Shown here one piece after another: positions 1 through 8,246 of a stretch of 50,596 nt of DNA. The notes beneath the pieces were generated by a model. That model was not told the origin of the DNA. It searched no databases and worked only from the letters and a program-made list of their open reading frames with translations. Within the stretch, counting starts at the first letter, position 1. Each line of letters starts with the position of its first letter. Source of the stretch: Nonomuraea terrae (lineage in GTDB: Bacteria > Actinomycetota > Actinomycetes > Streptosporangiales > Streptosporangiaceae); the NCBI RefSeq assembly GCF_004348995.1, contig NZ_SMKQ01000044.1, positions 1-50,596 on the forward strand, written 5' to 3'. Position numbers and translations under genes: made by a program.

Positions 1-466
1 CCCCCGCCCCGATCCGGCCCAGGCCGATCAGCCCGAGGGTGCGGCCGTGCAGGTCGGCGCCGACGGTGCTCTGCCACCGCCCGCCCGCGCGCAGGGCGGT
101 CGCCTCGGGCACCAGGTGGCGGGCCAGGCCGAGGATCAGCGCCCAGGTCAGCTCCACCGTGGAGGTCGAACCGCCGGACGTGCCGCAGACCGTGACGCCG
201 TGCGCCCGGGCGGCCTCAAGATCGATGGAGGCGTTGCGCATGCCGGTGGTGACGAGCAGGCGCAGGTTGGGCAGCCGGTCGAACACCTCGGCGGGGAACG
301 GCGTGCGCTCCCGCATGGCGACCACGATCTCGCAGTCGTGCACGGCGGCCACGAGATCGTCGCGGCTCGTGAAGTGCTCGCGCAAGCTCGTCGCCCGCAC
401 CCGGGACCAGTCGGCGAGGCCCAGGGCCACGCCCTGGTAGTCGTCCAGCACGGCGCATCGCAGCAT
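1..466 (-). CDS. D-2-hydroxyacid dehydrogenase, N-terminal part (cut by window edge)
   Basis: About 155 N-terminal residues of an NAD-dependent D-isomer 2-hydroxyacid dehydrogenase (phosphoglycerate dehydrogenase-like), which interconverts 2-hydroxy acids and 2-oxo acids. The sequence starts MLRCAVLDDYQGVAL and has the substrate-domain pattern LRLLVTTGMRNASIDLEAA near residue 85, then the start of the nucleotide-binding domain (LGLIGLGRIGAG). The frame leaves the window without a stop, so the rest of the Rossmann fold and the catalytic Arg/Glu/His are not visible. The start is the first ATG downstream of the terminator that closes the neighbouring small gene. The exact substrate cannot be told. 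Confidence 0.85.
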   Translation of the reverse strand, partial: MLRCAVLDDYQGVALGLADWSRVRATSLREHFTSRDDLVAAVHDCEIVVAMRERTPFPAEVFDRLPNLRLLVTTGMRNASIDLEAARAHGVTVCGTSGGSTSTVELTWALILGLARHLVPEATALRAGGRWQSTVGADLHGRTLGLIGLGRIGAG

Positions 467-494
467 GACCCCACATGCTACGGAAGACCCCCCT

Positions 495-529
495 GCTCCA
501 GCTCCCCGGGGCGGCCGGGGAGCTGGAGC
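495..529 (-). terminator. Strong intrinsic-type hairpin after the 35-residue gene
   Basis: Perfect 15-bp inverted repeat (495-509 with 515-529) around a 5-nt loop, starting 4 nt after the stop codon of the small gene at 534-641. No U-run follows, as is common in high-GC actinomycetes. It separates the small gene from the dehydrogenase downstream. Confidence 0.75.
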
Positions 530-533
530 CCGT

Positions 534-641
534 TCAGCCGGCGGCCAGGCGTTCCGCCTCTTCGTGCAGCGCGAGGACGAGAAGAAGCTCCAGGTCGAGC
601 AGCTCCAGGTCGGGCGCCGCGAGACCGTCCAGAACGCGCAT
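534..641 (-). CDS. 35-residue Leu/Glu-rich small protein of unknown function
   Basis: A very short gene with a perfect AGGAGG ribosome binding site (648-653) ending 6 nt before the ATG at 641, and its own terminator just after the stop. The product starts MRVLDGLAAP and then has a tandem DLELL-DLELL repeat, a hydrophobic run LLVLAL and an acidic/basic tail HEEAERLAAG. About a third of the residues are Leu, so it could form an amphipathic or membrane-associated helix. It lies 54 nt downstream of the ClpX-type zinc-finger gene on the same strand and may be co-transcribed with it. I do not recognise the family. It could be a regulatory peptide, a peptide precursor or a small membrane protein. 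Confidence 0.6.
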   Translation of the reverse strand: MRVLDGLAAPDLELLDLELLLVLALHEEAERLAAG

Positions 642-695
642 TTCAGGCCTCCTGATCGGTTGGACGTCTCAGAGGCCACAAAGGTTCACGAATCG

Positions 696-1070
696 TCAGA
701 TCTCGCTCCGGAACCTCTCCCACGCGCTCTGCCGGGTCATGCCGAGCGCCGCGCCGATGCGTTCCCAGCTGACGTCGCGGGTGCGCAGATGCAACACCCA
801 GTCGTGCAGGTTGTCGTCCACCTGGGCCTGCACGGCGGCGATTTTCGGCAGGTGCTCGAGAATTTGCTCGTCGGTCATCGACTCCCACGCGGGAAGCCGG
901 GGCTCGCCGGAATGTTGCTCGGCGGATTGTCGCTCTGTCTCCAGGATTTCGTGGCACAGGCCGACGCACTCATCGCAAATGTGCACCCCGGGACCGGCGA
1001 TCAGCTTGTTCACGTCCGTGCTCTTCTTGTGGCAGAACGAACAGCGGAGCTTGTCCTTCCAGTCAGGCAT
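696..1070 (-). CDS. ClpX C4-type zinc-finger domain protein with HTH-like C-terminus
   Basis: 124 residues. The N-terminus has the zinc-binding fold of ClpX (CxxC at 10/13 and CxxC at 32/35, with [14 protein letters not shown]), but no AAA+ ATPase follows. In ClpX this domain dimerises and docks substrates and adaptors. The C-terminal 50 residues ([21 protein letters not shown]) look like a helix-turn-helix, so a regulator is as likely as a protease adaptor. The gene starts 18 nt after the stop of the coiled-coil gene upstream and is probably in one operon with it and with the 35-residue gene. Free-standing ClpX-type zinc-finger proteins of this kind occur in actinomycetes; their role is largely unknown. 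Confidence 0.8.
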   Translation of the reverse strand: MPDWKDKLRCSFCHKKSTDVNKLIAGPGVHICDECVGLCHEILETERQSAEQHSGEPRLPAWESMTDEQILEHLPKIAAVQAQVDDNLHDWVLHLRTRDVSWERIGAALGMTRQSAWERFRSEI

Positions 1071-1088
1071 GTCCTGACACTACGTCCG

Positions 1089-1448
1089 TCAGGCAGCACC
1101 TGACAAGCCTTCGATCCGGTCCCGTTCCATCTGGACCCGGAGGATGTCCTGCCGCTCCTCGTTGATCCGGCGCAGGATCGTCATGTACGCGTTCAGCACC
1201 TGGCAGTACTTCGTCCGCGCGGTCTCCAGCTGGTCGCGCAGCTCCACGGCGCGGGCGGCGTCACCGCGCTGCTCCGCCTCCTCCAGCAGCGCGCGCGCCT
1301 CGTCCACGATCTCCTCGGCCCGCAGTCTCGTACGGCGCAGCAGCGCAGAGCATTCGTACAGCTCTCCCAGTCGTGCCGAGGAGACGATGAACTCGGCCGT
1401 GTGCACGACCGATCCGCCGGTCACTTCCCCGCGGAGCTCCGATCCCAT
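1089..1448 (-). CDS. Coiled-coil protein of unknown function (119 aa)
   Basis: Soluble, highly charged protein, largely alpha-helical. From about residue 28 to the end the heptad-like pattern of Leu/Ala with Glu/Arg predicts a long coiled coil (for example EEIVDEARALLEEAEQRGDA). There is no signal peptide and no catalytic motif. The start is ATG at 1448 with GGGAGG about 9 nt upstream. It is the first gene of a probable minus-strand operon with the ClpX-type zinc-finger protein. The function is not recognisable. Confidence 0.65.
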   Translation of the reverse strand: MGSELRGEVTGGSVVHTAEFIVSSARLGELYECSALLRRTRLRAEEIVDEARALLEEAEQRGDAARAVELRDQLETARTKYCQVLNAYMTILRRINEERQDILRVQMERDRIEGLSGAA

Positions 1449-1752
1449 TTCCCGCCACCTCCCGCCTCAAGGTTGCCTAACTGTAGACGCGTATGTGCCG
1501 TCAGAGGATCACGCAGCGTACGCGGTGGTGTCGTAGTGATCCGCGCGGTGAGGATTCTTCTCCCAGGAGGGAAAACCTCATCCCTGAAACGCATTCGGTG
1601 CTGGCTGAATGCGGTAATTGGCGGGTGTGACGCCCTTTATTGGCTGATTGCCGCGATTCTCCGGTGTTAGCAAAAGGGGGGGATGAAGACCTCGGAACCG
1701 CCCCCGCGGGACCCATCGCTCGTCACATACTGAAACGGAATGGCAGCGCAAC
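1449..1752. other. Intergenic region between divergent genes with an inverted repeat
   Basis: About 300 nt without a gene between the minus-strand coiled-coil operon and the plus-strand glycosyltransferase, somewhat richer in A/T than its surroundings. It must carry both promoters; I could not assign hexamers with confidence. The one clear structure is CGCATTC (1590-1596) and GAATGCG (1607-1613), a 7-bp perfect inverted repeat with a 10-nt spacer, either an operator or a small hairpin. Confidence 0.4.
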
Positions 1753-3600
1753 GTGACTCTGGAAGTGGCGGCGATGGTGGCGATGTCGGCGACAGGGAGC
1801 GGAGACGACGCGGTCGACGTCAGCGTCGTCATCCCCGTGCACAACTGCCGGGCCTACCTCGACCGGTGCCTCACGTCCGCGCTGGTGCAGCGGGTGAAGA
1901 AGGAGATCGTCGTCGTGGACGACGGCTCCACCGACGGCAGCGCCGAACTCCTCGACCTGTACGCCGAATACCACGGCGACACCGTCAAGGTCGTCCGCAT
2001 CCCCGGCGGGAGCACCGGAGCCGGGCGGCCGCGCAACCTCGGCATCGAGCACGCCACCGGCCGTTACGTCTTCTTCTGCGACGCCGACGACTACCTCGGC
2101 CCCGAGGCCCTGGAACGCATGGTCGCCATGGCCGACAGGAACGGCTCCGACATCGTCCTCGGCAAGGTCGTCGGCCACGGCCGGCGGGCGCCGCAGTCGA
2201 TGTTCCAGCGCAGCGCCGACCGGGCCGACCTGGGCGACAGCACGGTCTACAACAGCCTGAGCTGCTTCAAGCTGTTCCGCCGCGAGCTCATCGAACGCCA
2301 CCGCCTCCGTTTCGGCGAGGGCATGCTCATCGGCGAGGACATCCTGTTCACCGTGCACGCCTACTGCCACGCCAGGGTGATCTCGGTGGTGGCCGACTAC
2401 GACTGCTACCACCTGGTGTCGCGCCCCGACGGCAGCAGCATCATGCAGCAGCCCGGCAGCCGCGACCCGCTCGGCTGGCTGACCATGATCAGGGAGCCGA
2501 TCCGGCTCATGGCCCGGCACGTCGGGCCCGGCCCGCTGCGCGACCACCTGCTGCGCCGGCACTTCAGGCTCGACGTGTTCGCCCAGCTCGGGCCGGTGTT
2601 CCTGGAGAGCGACGACGTGCGTCGCAAGGACATCGCGCGGGAGGTGGCCGCGCTGTGCGACGAGTGGTACACCCCCGGCGTCCACGAGCGGCTCGGCACC
2701 ATCGACCGGCAGCGCGCCACCGCGCTCGACGACGTCGAGCGGCTGGTGCGCCTGGCCCGCATCGAGAGCGCCACCATCCGCCGGCGCCTGACCGGGCTGC
2801 GCTGGGAGGGCGACTGCCTGGTGGTCTCCGGCGCCGCCCGGCTCGCCGGCCATCCCAGGGACGACGGCCTGGCCGTGGTGCTGCGCGCCCGCCACGACCC
2901 GGCCCGCGAGCTGGTCCTGCCGGCCGAGCGCAAGGGCGGCGAGTTCACCGCCAGGATCGACGTCGGCGCGCTCGACTCCGGCGTGTGGGACCTAAAGGTG
3001 GCGGTCGAGATCGAGGGCGTCGTCCGGCTCGGCCGGCTCGGCGCCGAGCGCGACAGCGGCGTCGGACGTCCCCAGCCCCGGCTGGTCGGCGGCGTGGTGG
3101 CGGTGCCGTACTTCACCCGCGACAACGGCAACCTGAGCATCGACATGGGCGGCCACGTGGCGGCGGTGCCGGGCGCGGCGCGGCTCGTCCGCACCCGGTG
3201 GTCGCTCGGGCAGCGGCTGCTCGTCGACGGCGAGGTCAGCGTGGCCGGCACCGCCCCGGCGGCCTCGGCGATCCGGCGGATCGTCTGGCGCGAGCGGGCC
3301 ACCGGCTACGAGCGCACCGACCGGGTGGTGGCCCTGCCCGGAGGCGGGTTCGTGGCCAGGCCCGCGGTGGGGCGGCTGGCGCCCGGCACCTGGGACGCCT
3401 ACCTGGAGCTGGAATTGGGCGGGCCCCCCGCGCGGTTCAGGATCGAGACGGACGAGGACACCGTCGCGGCGCCGCGCGGCTGGTGGGCGGTGGCGCTGCT
3501 GCGCACGGTGCGGCCGTACGCGACGCCGGGCAAGGGGCGGCTGAGCGCGGTGGTACGGCGGCTGACCGCCCAGCGGCTGATTAAGAGGATAATTCGGTAA
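1753..3600 (+). CDS. Family 2 glycosyltransferase with long C-terminal extension
   Basis: 615 residues from GTG. The N-terminal 230 residues are a GT-A fold: VVIPVHN (25-31), VVDDGSTDG (54-62), the metal-binding DADD (110-113) and a GED catalytic-base motif (194-196). It would move a sugar from a nucleotide donor to a polymer such as a wall teichoic acid or surface glycan. The last 250 residues are two beta-rich repeats like those of large teichoic-acid or surface-polymer transferases. An ATG at 1774 with GGAAG 8 nt upstream is an equally good start. No other cell-wall gene lies beside it, so the acceptor is unknown. It ends 77 nt before cbiM, but the functions look unrelated. Confidence 0.85.
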   Translation: MTLEVAAMVAMSATGSGDDAVDVSVVIPVHNCRAYLDRCLTSALVQRVKKEIVVVDDGSTDGSAELLDLYAEYHGDTVKVVRIPGGSTGAGRPRNLGIEHATGRYVFFCDADDYLGPEALERMVAMADRNGSDIVLGKVVGHGRRAPQSMFQRSADRADLGDSTVYNSLSCFKLFRRELIERHRLRFGEGMLIGEDILFTVHAYCHARVISVVADYDCYHLVSRPDGSSIMQQPGSRDPLGWLTMIREPIRLMARHVGPGPLRDHLLRRHFRLDVFAQLGPVFLESDDVRRKDIAREVAALCDEWYTPGVHERLGTIDRQRATALDDVERLVRLARIESATIRRRLTGLRWEGDCLVVSGAARLAGHPRDDGLAVVLRARHDPARELVLPAERKGGEFTARIDVGALDSGVWDLKVAVEIEGVVRLGRLGAERDSGVGRPQPRLVGGVVAVPYFTRDNGNLSIDMGGHVAAVPGAARLVRTRWSLGQRLLVDGEVSVAGTAPAASAIRRIVWRERATGYERTDRVVALPGGGFVARPAVGRLAPGTWDAYLELELGGPPARFRIETDEDTVAAPRGWWAVALLRTVRPYATPGKGRLSAVVRRLTAQRLIKRIIR

Positions 3601-3623
3601 TTGCCACATATGTGCAGTTGCAA
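3601..3623 (+). promoter_or_regulatory. Candidate metal-regulator operator upstream of cbiM
   Basis: Imperfect palindrome with arms TTGCCAC and GTTGCAA (6 of 7 positions complementary), lying directly after the glycosyltransferase stop and 55-77 nt before the cbiM start. A perfect CACATATGTG palindrome sits at 3605-3614. The TTGC…GCAA arms recall the nickel-responsive Nur box of streptomycetes, but the spacing is longer. No cobalamin riboswitch is visible here. Confidence 0.3.
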
Positions 3624-3677
3624 CACCATGTCCTACAGTGGGAGCGCTTGTCCGTTCTCTCGGCATGGAGGCCTGCC

Positions 3678-4691
3678 GTGCACGTACCCGATGGCTTCTT
3701 CAACGCGGTCACATCCCTGTCGGCCGGTGTGGTGGCCGCCGCCGGTGTCGCGGTCTGCCTGCGCGGGGCGCGCAGAGAGCTCGACGACCGCACCGCCCCG
3801 ATGGCCGGGCTCGTGGCCGCGTTCATCTTCGCCGTGCAGATGCTGAACTTCCCTGTCGCGGCCGGCACCAGCGGCCACCTGCTGGGGGGAGCGCTGGCCG
3901 CGATACTCGTCGGGCCCTCCACAGGAGTGTTGTGCATGGCCGTCGTCCTGCTGGTGCAGGGCGTGTTCTTCGCCGACGGCGGCCTGACGGCGCTCGGCGT
4001 CAACATCACCATCATGGGCATCGTCACCGTGCTCGTCGGCTGGGGAGTCTTCCGGCTGGTCACCGGCCTGGCGCGGGGGAGAGTGGTGGTGGCCGCGTTC
4101 CTGGCCGCGCTGGTCTCCGTGCCCGCCTCGGCGCTGGTCTTCACGCTGCTGTTCTGGATCGGCGGCACGGCGCCGATCGAGGTCGGCGCGGTCGCGGCCG
4201 CGATGGGCGGCGTGCACGTCCTGATCGGCATCGGCGAGGCCGTCATCACGGCCCTGACCGTCAGCGCCGTGCTGGCCGTCCGCCCCGACCTCGTGTACGG
4301 CGCCCGCGGCCTGACCAAGCCGCTGGTCCTGCGCGGCGCCGAGGGCGCGACCACGACCACGACCACGACCGCGGGCGAGGAGCGGCCGGTGGCCCCCAGA
4401 GGCACGCTCAAGCCGTTCCTGCTCGGCGGCGTCGGCCTGACGCTGGTGCTGGCCGGCGCGGTGTCGTTCTTCGCCTCGCCCGAGCCCGACGGGCTGGAGG
4501 CGGTGGCCCAGAACCACGGCTTCATCGACCAGGAGAGCGACCACCTGTTCGGTCATTGGGCACTGGCGGACTACGGTGACGTGGGTGGAATCCCGGTCGG
4601 CGTGGCGGGGATCATCGGCGTCGGGCTCGTGCTGCTGATCGGCGGTGTCGTGGCCCACGCCGCCAGGAGTCGTGACAAGACCAAGGTGTGA
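3678..4691 (+). CDS. cbiM: Cobalt/nickel ECF transporter substrate-binding subunit, CbiM-CbiN fusion
   Basis: 337-residue membrane protein, the S component of a group I energy-coupling-factor transporter that takes up Co2+ or Ni2+. The GTG at 3678 is chosen because it gives the diagnostic N-terminus (V)HVPDGF, whose His next to the amino terminus binds the metal, and because GGAG lies 7 nt upstream. About seven membrane segments follow. Residues from about 265 carry a PDGLE motif and two further membrane segments, the CbiN-like part usually encoded by a separate gene. A short Thr-rich linker (about 230-240) joins the two. cbiQ and cbiO follow in the same operon. Confidence 0.9.
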   Translation: MHVPDGFFNAVTSLSAGVVAAAGVAVCLRGARRELDDRTAPMAGLVAAFIFAVQMLNFPVAAGTSGHLLGGALAAILVGPSTGVLCMAVVLLVQGVFFADGGLTALGVNITIMGIVTVLVGWGVFRLVTGLARGRVVVAAFLAALVSVPASALVFTLLFWIGGTAPIEVGAVAAAMGGVHVLIGIGEAVITALTVSAVLAVRPDLVYGARGLTKPLVLRGAEGATTTTTTTAGEERPVAPRGTLKPFLLGGVGLTLVLAGAVSFFASPEPDGLEAVAQNHGFIDQESDHLFGHWALADYGDVGGIPVGVAGIIGVGLVLLIGGVVAHAARSRDKTKV

Positions 4692-4694
4692 CAC

Positions 4695-5450
4695 GTGGGC
4701 GCGGGCCATCATCACCAGCTCTACCTGCCGGGCGTTTCGGTCGTGCACCGGCTGCCGCCGCAGTGCAAGCTGCTCGCGGTGCTCGCCTTCGCCATCGTGG
4801 TGGTGGCCACGCCGCGCGAGCGGTTCTCGGCCTTCGCGGCGTACGCGGTGCTGCTCGCCGCCGTCGCGGTGGCCGCCCGGGTGCCGGCGGCGCACATCGT
4901 GCGGCGGATGGCGATCGAGATCCCGTTCGTGCTGTTCGCGTTCCTCATCCCGGTGATCGGGCTGGGGGAGCGCACGACCGTGCTGGGGCTCTCGCTGAGC
5001 GTGCCGGGCCTGTGGGCGGCCTGGAACATCCTGGCCAAGGCCACGCTCGGAGTGGTCGCCTCGATCCTGCTGGCGGCCACGACGGAGCCGCGGGTGATCC
5101 TCGTCGGGGCGCAGCGGCTGCGGCTGCCGAGCCTGCTGGTGCAGATCGCCATGTTCATGCTCCGCTACATGGACGTGATCGTGGACGAGATGCGGCGCAT
5201 GCGGGTGGCCAGGGAGTCGCGCGGCTTCGAGGCGCGCGACGTCCGGCACATCCCGGTGCTCGCGCGCTCGGCCGGGGCGCTGTTCATCCGCTCGTACGAG
5301 CGGGGCGAGCGGGTGCACCTCGCGATGCTGAGCCGCGGCTACACGGGCGAAATGCCGATCATCCATGATATTTCGGCATCGGTACGCCAATGGGGCACTG
5401 CCCTCGCCCTGCCCGCCGCGGCCCTGGCAATATGGGGTCTACCGTGGTGA
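4695..5450 (+). CDS. cbiQ: Cobalt/nickel ECF transporter transmembrane (T) subunit
   Basis: 251 residues with several membrane spans. CbiQ couples the ATPase to the CbiM substrate subunit. The cytoplasmic coupling helices typical of the family are visible near the C-terminus (RESRGFEARD and MLSRGYTGEMP, each with the Ala/Ser-Arg-Gly core that contacts the ATPase). The GTG at 4695 starts 4 nt after the cbiM stop, and the stop overlaps the start of cbiO, so translation is probably coupled. Confidence 0.9.
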   Translation: MGAGHHHQLYLPGVSVVHRLPPQCKLLAVLAFAIVVVATPRERFSAFAAYAVLLAAVAVAARVPAAHIVRRMAIEIPFVLFAFLIPVIGLGERTTVLGLSLSVPGLWAAWNILAKATLGVVASILLAATTEPRVILVGAQRLRLPSLLVQIAMFMLRYMDVIVDEMRRMRVARESRGFEARDVRHIPVLARSAGALFIRSYERGERVHLAMLSRGYTGEMPIIHDISASVRQWGTALALPAAALAIWGLPW

Positions 5451-6181
5451 ACTCACTCGAAGTCCGGCAGCTCGCCTACGCCTACCCCGACGGCACCCAG
5501 GCGTTGTTCGGCGTCGACCTGTCGATCGCCCGCGGCGAGCGCGTGGCCCTGCTCGGCCCCAACGGCGCCGGCAAGACGACCCTCGTCATGCACCTCAACG
5601 GCATTCTCACCGCCGGGCACGGCACCGTCACCGTGGCGGGCACCCCGGTCGCGAAAGACACCCTGAAGGAGGTCAGGCAGCGCGTCGGCCTGGTCTTCCA
5701 GGACCCCGACGACCAGCTCTTCATGCCCACCGTCCGCGACGACGTCGCCTTCGGCCCGGCCAACGCGGGCGTGCGCGGCGATGAGCTCGACCGGGTGGTG
5801 AAGGACGCGCTGGAGCGGGTGGGCATGCTGGAGTTCGCCGACCGGCCCCCGCACCACCTGTCGTTCGGCCAGCGGCGCAGGGTCGCGGTGGCCACGGTGC
5901 TCGCGATGGCGCCGGAGATCCTGGTGCTCGACGAGCCCTCGTCCAACCTCGACCCGGCCGCGCGCCGGGAGCTGGCCGAGATCCTGCGCTCGCTCGACGT
6001 GACGGTGCTCATGGTCACCCACGACCTGCCGTACGCGCTGGAGTTGTGCGAGCGCGCGCTCATCCTGTCCGGGGGCGTGATCGCCGCCGACGGGCCCACC
6101 CGCGAACTGCTGGCCGACACCGACCTGCTGGCCCGCCACCGCCTGGAACTTCCGTACGGGTTCGCCATTCCGGCCGGATGA
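5447..6181 (+). CDS. cbiO: Cobalt/nickel ECF transporter ATPase
   Basis: 244 residues, ABC-type ATPase powering the CbiMQ transporter. Visible motifs: Walker A GPNGAGKTT (37-45), Q-loop Gln85 in FQDPDDQLF, signature LSFGQ (138-142; Phe replaces the usual Gly), Walker B LVLDEP (159-164) and switch His192. The GTG at 5447 overlaps the cbiQ stop by 4 nt (GTGA). GTG 5444 and ATG 5432 are in-frame alternatives; the first conserved residues, LEVRQLAYAY, fit any of them. Last gene of the operon. Confidence 0.92.
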   Translation: MNSLEVRQLAYAYPDGTQALFGVDLSIARGERVALLGPNGAGKTTLVMHLNGILTAGHGTVTVAGTPVAKDTLKEVRQRVGLVFQDPDDQLFMPTVRDDVAFGPANAGVRGDELDRVVKDALERVGMLEFADRPPHHLSFGQRRRVAVATVLAMAPEILVLDEPSSNLDPAARRELAEILRSLDVTVLMVTHDLPYALELCERALILSGGVIAADGPTRELLADTDLLARHRLELPYGFAIPAG

Positions 6182-6308
6182 CCGTGCTTGACGGGAGTTT
6201 GGCGCCTGTTTGCGGGGGTCTTGCCGTGCTGCATCGGACTCTTCGTAGTTTGTGCATGCCCGCTATCCGGGGATGTCGAAGTACAGTGGCTCATCGAGGA
6301 GGGGCCAA

Positions 6309-6647
6309 ATGAAGCTGCGGCTTGCGCGACACGCCCTGGGCGATGCCGTGGTGGTGGCCGTTGAAGGAGAGCTTGACCTGTTCACCGCCCCGTTCCTGCG
6401 TGACGAGGTGCGTGACGCCATCAAGCAGGACGGCGCCAAGCTCGTGCTCGACCTGCAGCAGCTGTCGTTCATGGATTCCAGCGGCCTGTCGGTGCTGATC
6501 GAGGCATGGCGGCTGGCGACCGGAGAGGGTGGCGGCGTGTCCCTGGCCGCGCCGCAGGCGCCGGTGGCGCGCATCCTCCGCACCACCGGGCTCGACCGGC
6601 GCATCAAGGTCTACGCCGACGTCGACACCGCCGTGGGAGAGATTTAG
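6309..6647 (+). CDS. STAS-domain anti-sigma factor antagonist
   Basis: 112 residues, a single STAS domain of the SpoIIAA/RsbV type. The phosphorylatable serine is in MDSSGL (55-60, most likely Ser58). Unphosphorylated, such proteins bind an anti-sigma kinase and release a sigma factor. The ATG at 6309 has GGAGGGG just upstream. No kinase or sigma gene is next to it. The SpoIIE-type phosphatase with a kinase-like domain at 17324-19546 is a possible partner, which is inference only. Confidence 0.88.
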   Translation: MKLRLARHALGDAVVVAVEGELDLFTAPFLRDEVRDAIKQDGAKLVLDLQQLSFMDSSGLSVLIEAWRLATGEGGGVSLAAPQAPVARILRTTGLDRRIKVYADVDTAVGEI

Positions 6648-6695
6648 CCGCCCCCGAGTAGAACTTCATTCGGTTGGCGGGTTAGGGTCCGGGAT

Positions 6696-7469
6696 ATGGA
6701 CGTGAACGGATCTGCAGCAATCATCTCCGGCGGTGCCAGCGGCCTCGGTGAGGCCACCGCCCGCGAGCTGGCCCGCGCCGGCGCCACGGTGGTCGTGGCC
6801 GACCTCAACGAGCAGCGCGGCAAGGCCATCGCCGACGAGCTCGGCGGAGTCTTCGTCAAGACGGACGTCTCCGACGAGGAGCAGGTGCAGGCGGCCGTCG
6901 ACGCTGCCGTGGCCACCGGCAAGCCGCTGCGCGTGGTGGTCAACAGCGCCGGCATCGGGTGGGCCGAGCGCACGGTCAACCGCGATGGCAACCCGCACAA
7001 CCCGGCCTCGTACCGCAAGGTCATCGAGGTCAACCTGATCGGCACGTTCAACCTCATGCGCATCGGCGCGGCGGCCATCGCCAAGACCGCGCCGGCCGAC
7101 GAGGACGGCCAGCGCGGCGTCGTGATCAACACGGCGTCCGTGGCGGCGCTGGAGGGCCAGACCGGGCAGGTGGCCTACTCCGCCTCCAAGGGCGGCATCG
7201 TGGGCATGACCGTCCCGGCAGCGCGCGACCTGGCCGCCGTCGGCGTGCGGGTCAACACCATCTGCCCGGGCATCATCGACACCCCGATCTACGGCTTCTC
7301 GCCCAACTCCGAGGAGTTCAAGGCCAAGCTGGTGGCTCCGGTGGTCTTTCCCAAGCGGATGGGGCGGGCCGACGAGTTCGCCCACCTGGTCAGGTCGCTC
7401 ATCGAGAACGACTACATGAACGCCGAGGTCGTCCGCTTCGACGGCGGCATCCGCTTCCAGCCCAAGTGA
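6696..7469 (+). CDS. SDR-family 3-hydroxyacyl-CoA dehydrogenase (type II-like)
   Basis: 257-residue short-chain dehydrogenase/reductase. The cofactor motif is GGASGLG (12-18), with Asp36 after the second strand favouring NAD. The catalytic triad is Ser148, Tyr161, Lys165 (YSASK). The long insert after NSAGIGWAERTVNRDG, and the C-terminus, resemble the type II 3-hydroxyacyl-CoA dehydrogenase group (HSD17B10-like), which oxidises 3-hydroxyacyl-CoA in beta-oxidation. It starts 48 nt after the STAS gene and is followed after 6 nt by an enoyl-CoA hydratase, so two consecutive beta-oxidation steps are in one operon. Confidence 0.85.
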   Translation: MDVNGSAAIISGGASGLGEATARELARAGATVVVADLNEQRGKAIADELGGVFVKTDVSDEEQVQAAVDAAVATGKPLRVVVNSAGIGWAERTVNRDGNPHNPASYRKVIEVNLIGTFNLMRIGAAAIAKTAPADEDGQRGVVINTASVAALEGQTGQVAYSASKGGIVGMTVPAARDLAAVGVRVNTICPGIIDTPIYGFSPNSEEFKAKLVAPVVFPKRMGRADEFAHLVRSLIENDYMNAEVVRFDGGIRFQPK

Positions 7470-7475
7470 GGTCTC

Positions 7476-8240
7476 GTGTCTGACGAAGTGCTCGTCGAAG
7501 AGTCCGGCAATGTGGCGATTCTTACCCTTAACCGGCCCAAGGCTCGCAACGCCGTCAACGGGGCCGTGGCCAGGGGTGTCGCCGAGGCGCTGGACGCGCT
7601 GGACGCCCGTCCCGACATCTCCGCGTACGTCCTGACCGGGGCCGGCGGCACGTTCTGCGCCGGGATGGACCTGAAGGGGTTCCTGACCGGGGACATGCCG
7701 GTCGTGCAGGGCCGGGGGTTCGGCGGGCTGACGGAGTCGCCGCCGAAGAAGCCCCTCGTCGCCGCCGTCGAGGGGTACGCCCTGGCGGGCGGCTTCGAGC
7801 TGGCCATGGCCTGCGACGTGATCGTGGCGTCGTCCGACGCGACGTTCGGGCTGCCCGAGCCCAAGCGCGGGCTGGTGGCCGGCGCGGGCGGCGTCATGCG
7901 GCTGCCGCGGCGGATCCCGTACCACGTGGCTATGGAGATCGCCCTGACCGGCGACCACTACCCGGCCTCCCGCCTGTACGAGCTGGGCCTGGTCAACCGG
8001 GTCACCGAGCCGGGCAGGGCGCTGGAGGGCGCGCTGGAGCTGGCCCGCAAGATCGCGGCCAACGCCCCGCTCGCGCTCGCCGCGACCAAGCGAGTGATCA
8101 TCGAGTCGCAGGACTGGTCGCTGGAGGAGATGTTCAAGAAGCAGGGCGAGATCATCAACCCGGTCTTCGGTTCCAAGGACGCCATGGAGGGGGCGGCGGC
8201 CTTCGCCGAGAAGCGCGCCCCTCAGTGGAAGGGCGAATGA
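7476..8240 (+). CDS. Enoyl-CoA hydratase (crotonase family)
   Basis: 254 residues from GTG. It hydrates trans-2-enoyl-CoA to 3-hydroxyacyl-CoA. Both catalytic glutamates of true hydratases are present (Glu108 in AGGFELAMACD and Glu128 in GLPEPKRG), as are the oxyanion-hole segments GGTFCAGMDLKG (57-68) and VAGAGGVMRLPR. It sits 6 nt after the SDR dehydrogenase, so the pair would run hydratase then dehydrogenase. A terminator follows. Confidence 0.9.
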   Translation: MSDEVLVEESGNVAILTLNRPKARNAVNGAVARGVAEALDALDARPDISAYVLTGAGGTFCAGMDLKGFLTGDMPVVQGRGFGGLTESPPKKPLVAAVEGYALAGGFELAMACDVIVASSDATFGLPEPKRGLVAGAGGVMRLPRRIPYHVAMEIALTGDHYPASRLYELGLVNRVTEPGRALEGALELARKIAANAPLALAATKRVIIESQDWSLEEMFKKQGEIINPVFGSKDAMEGAAAFAEKRAPQWKGE

Positions 8241-8246
8241 CCTGAT

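Noticed and set aside
1464..1485. Iron-box-like sequence AGGTTGCCTAACTG upstream of the coiled-coil gene
   Set aside because: It resembles the IdeR/DtxR box (AGGTTAGCCTAACC) but lacks one central base, so the two half-sites are out of register. Iron control is not supported by the genes beside it.
3601..3677. Cobalamin riboswitch upstream of cbiM
   Set aside because: Only 77 nt separate the genes, too short for the roughly 200-nt element, and no B12-box sequence is seen.
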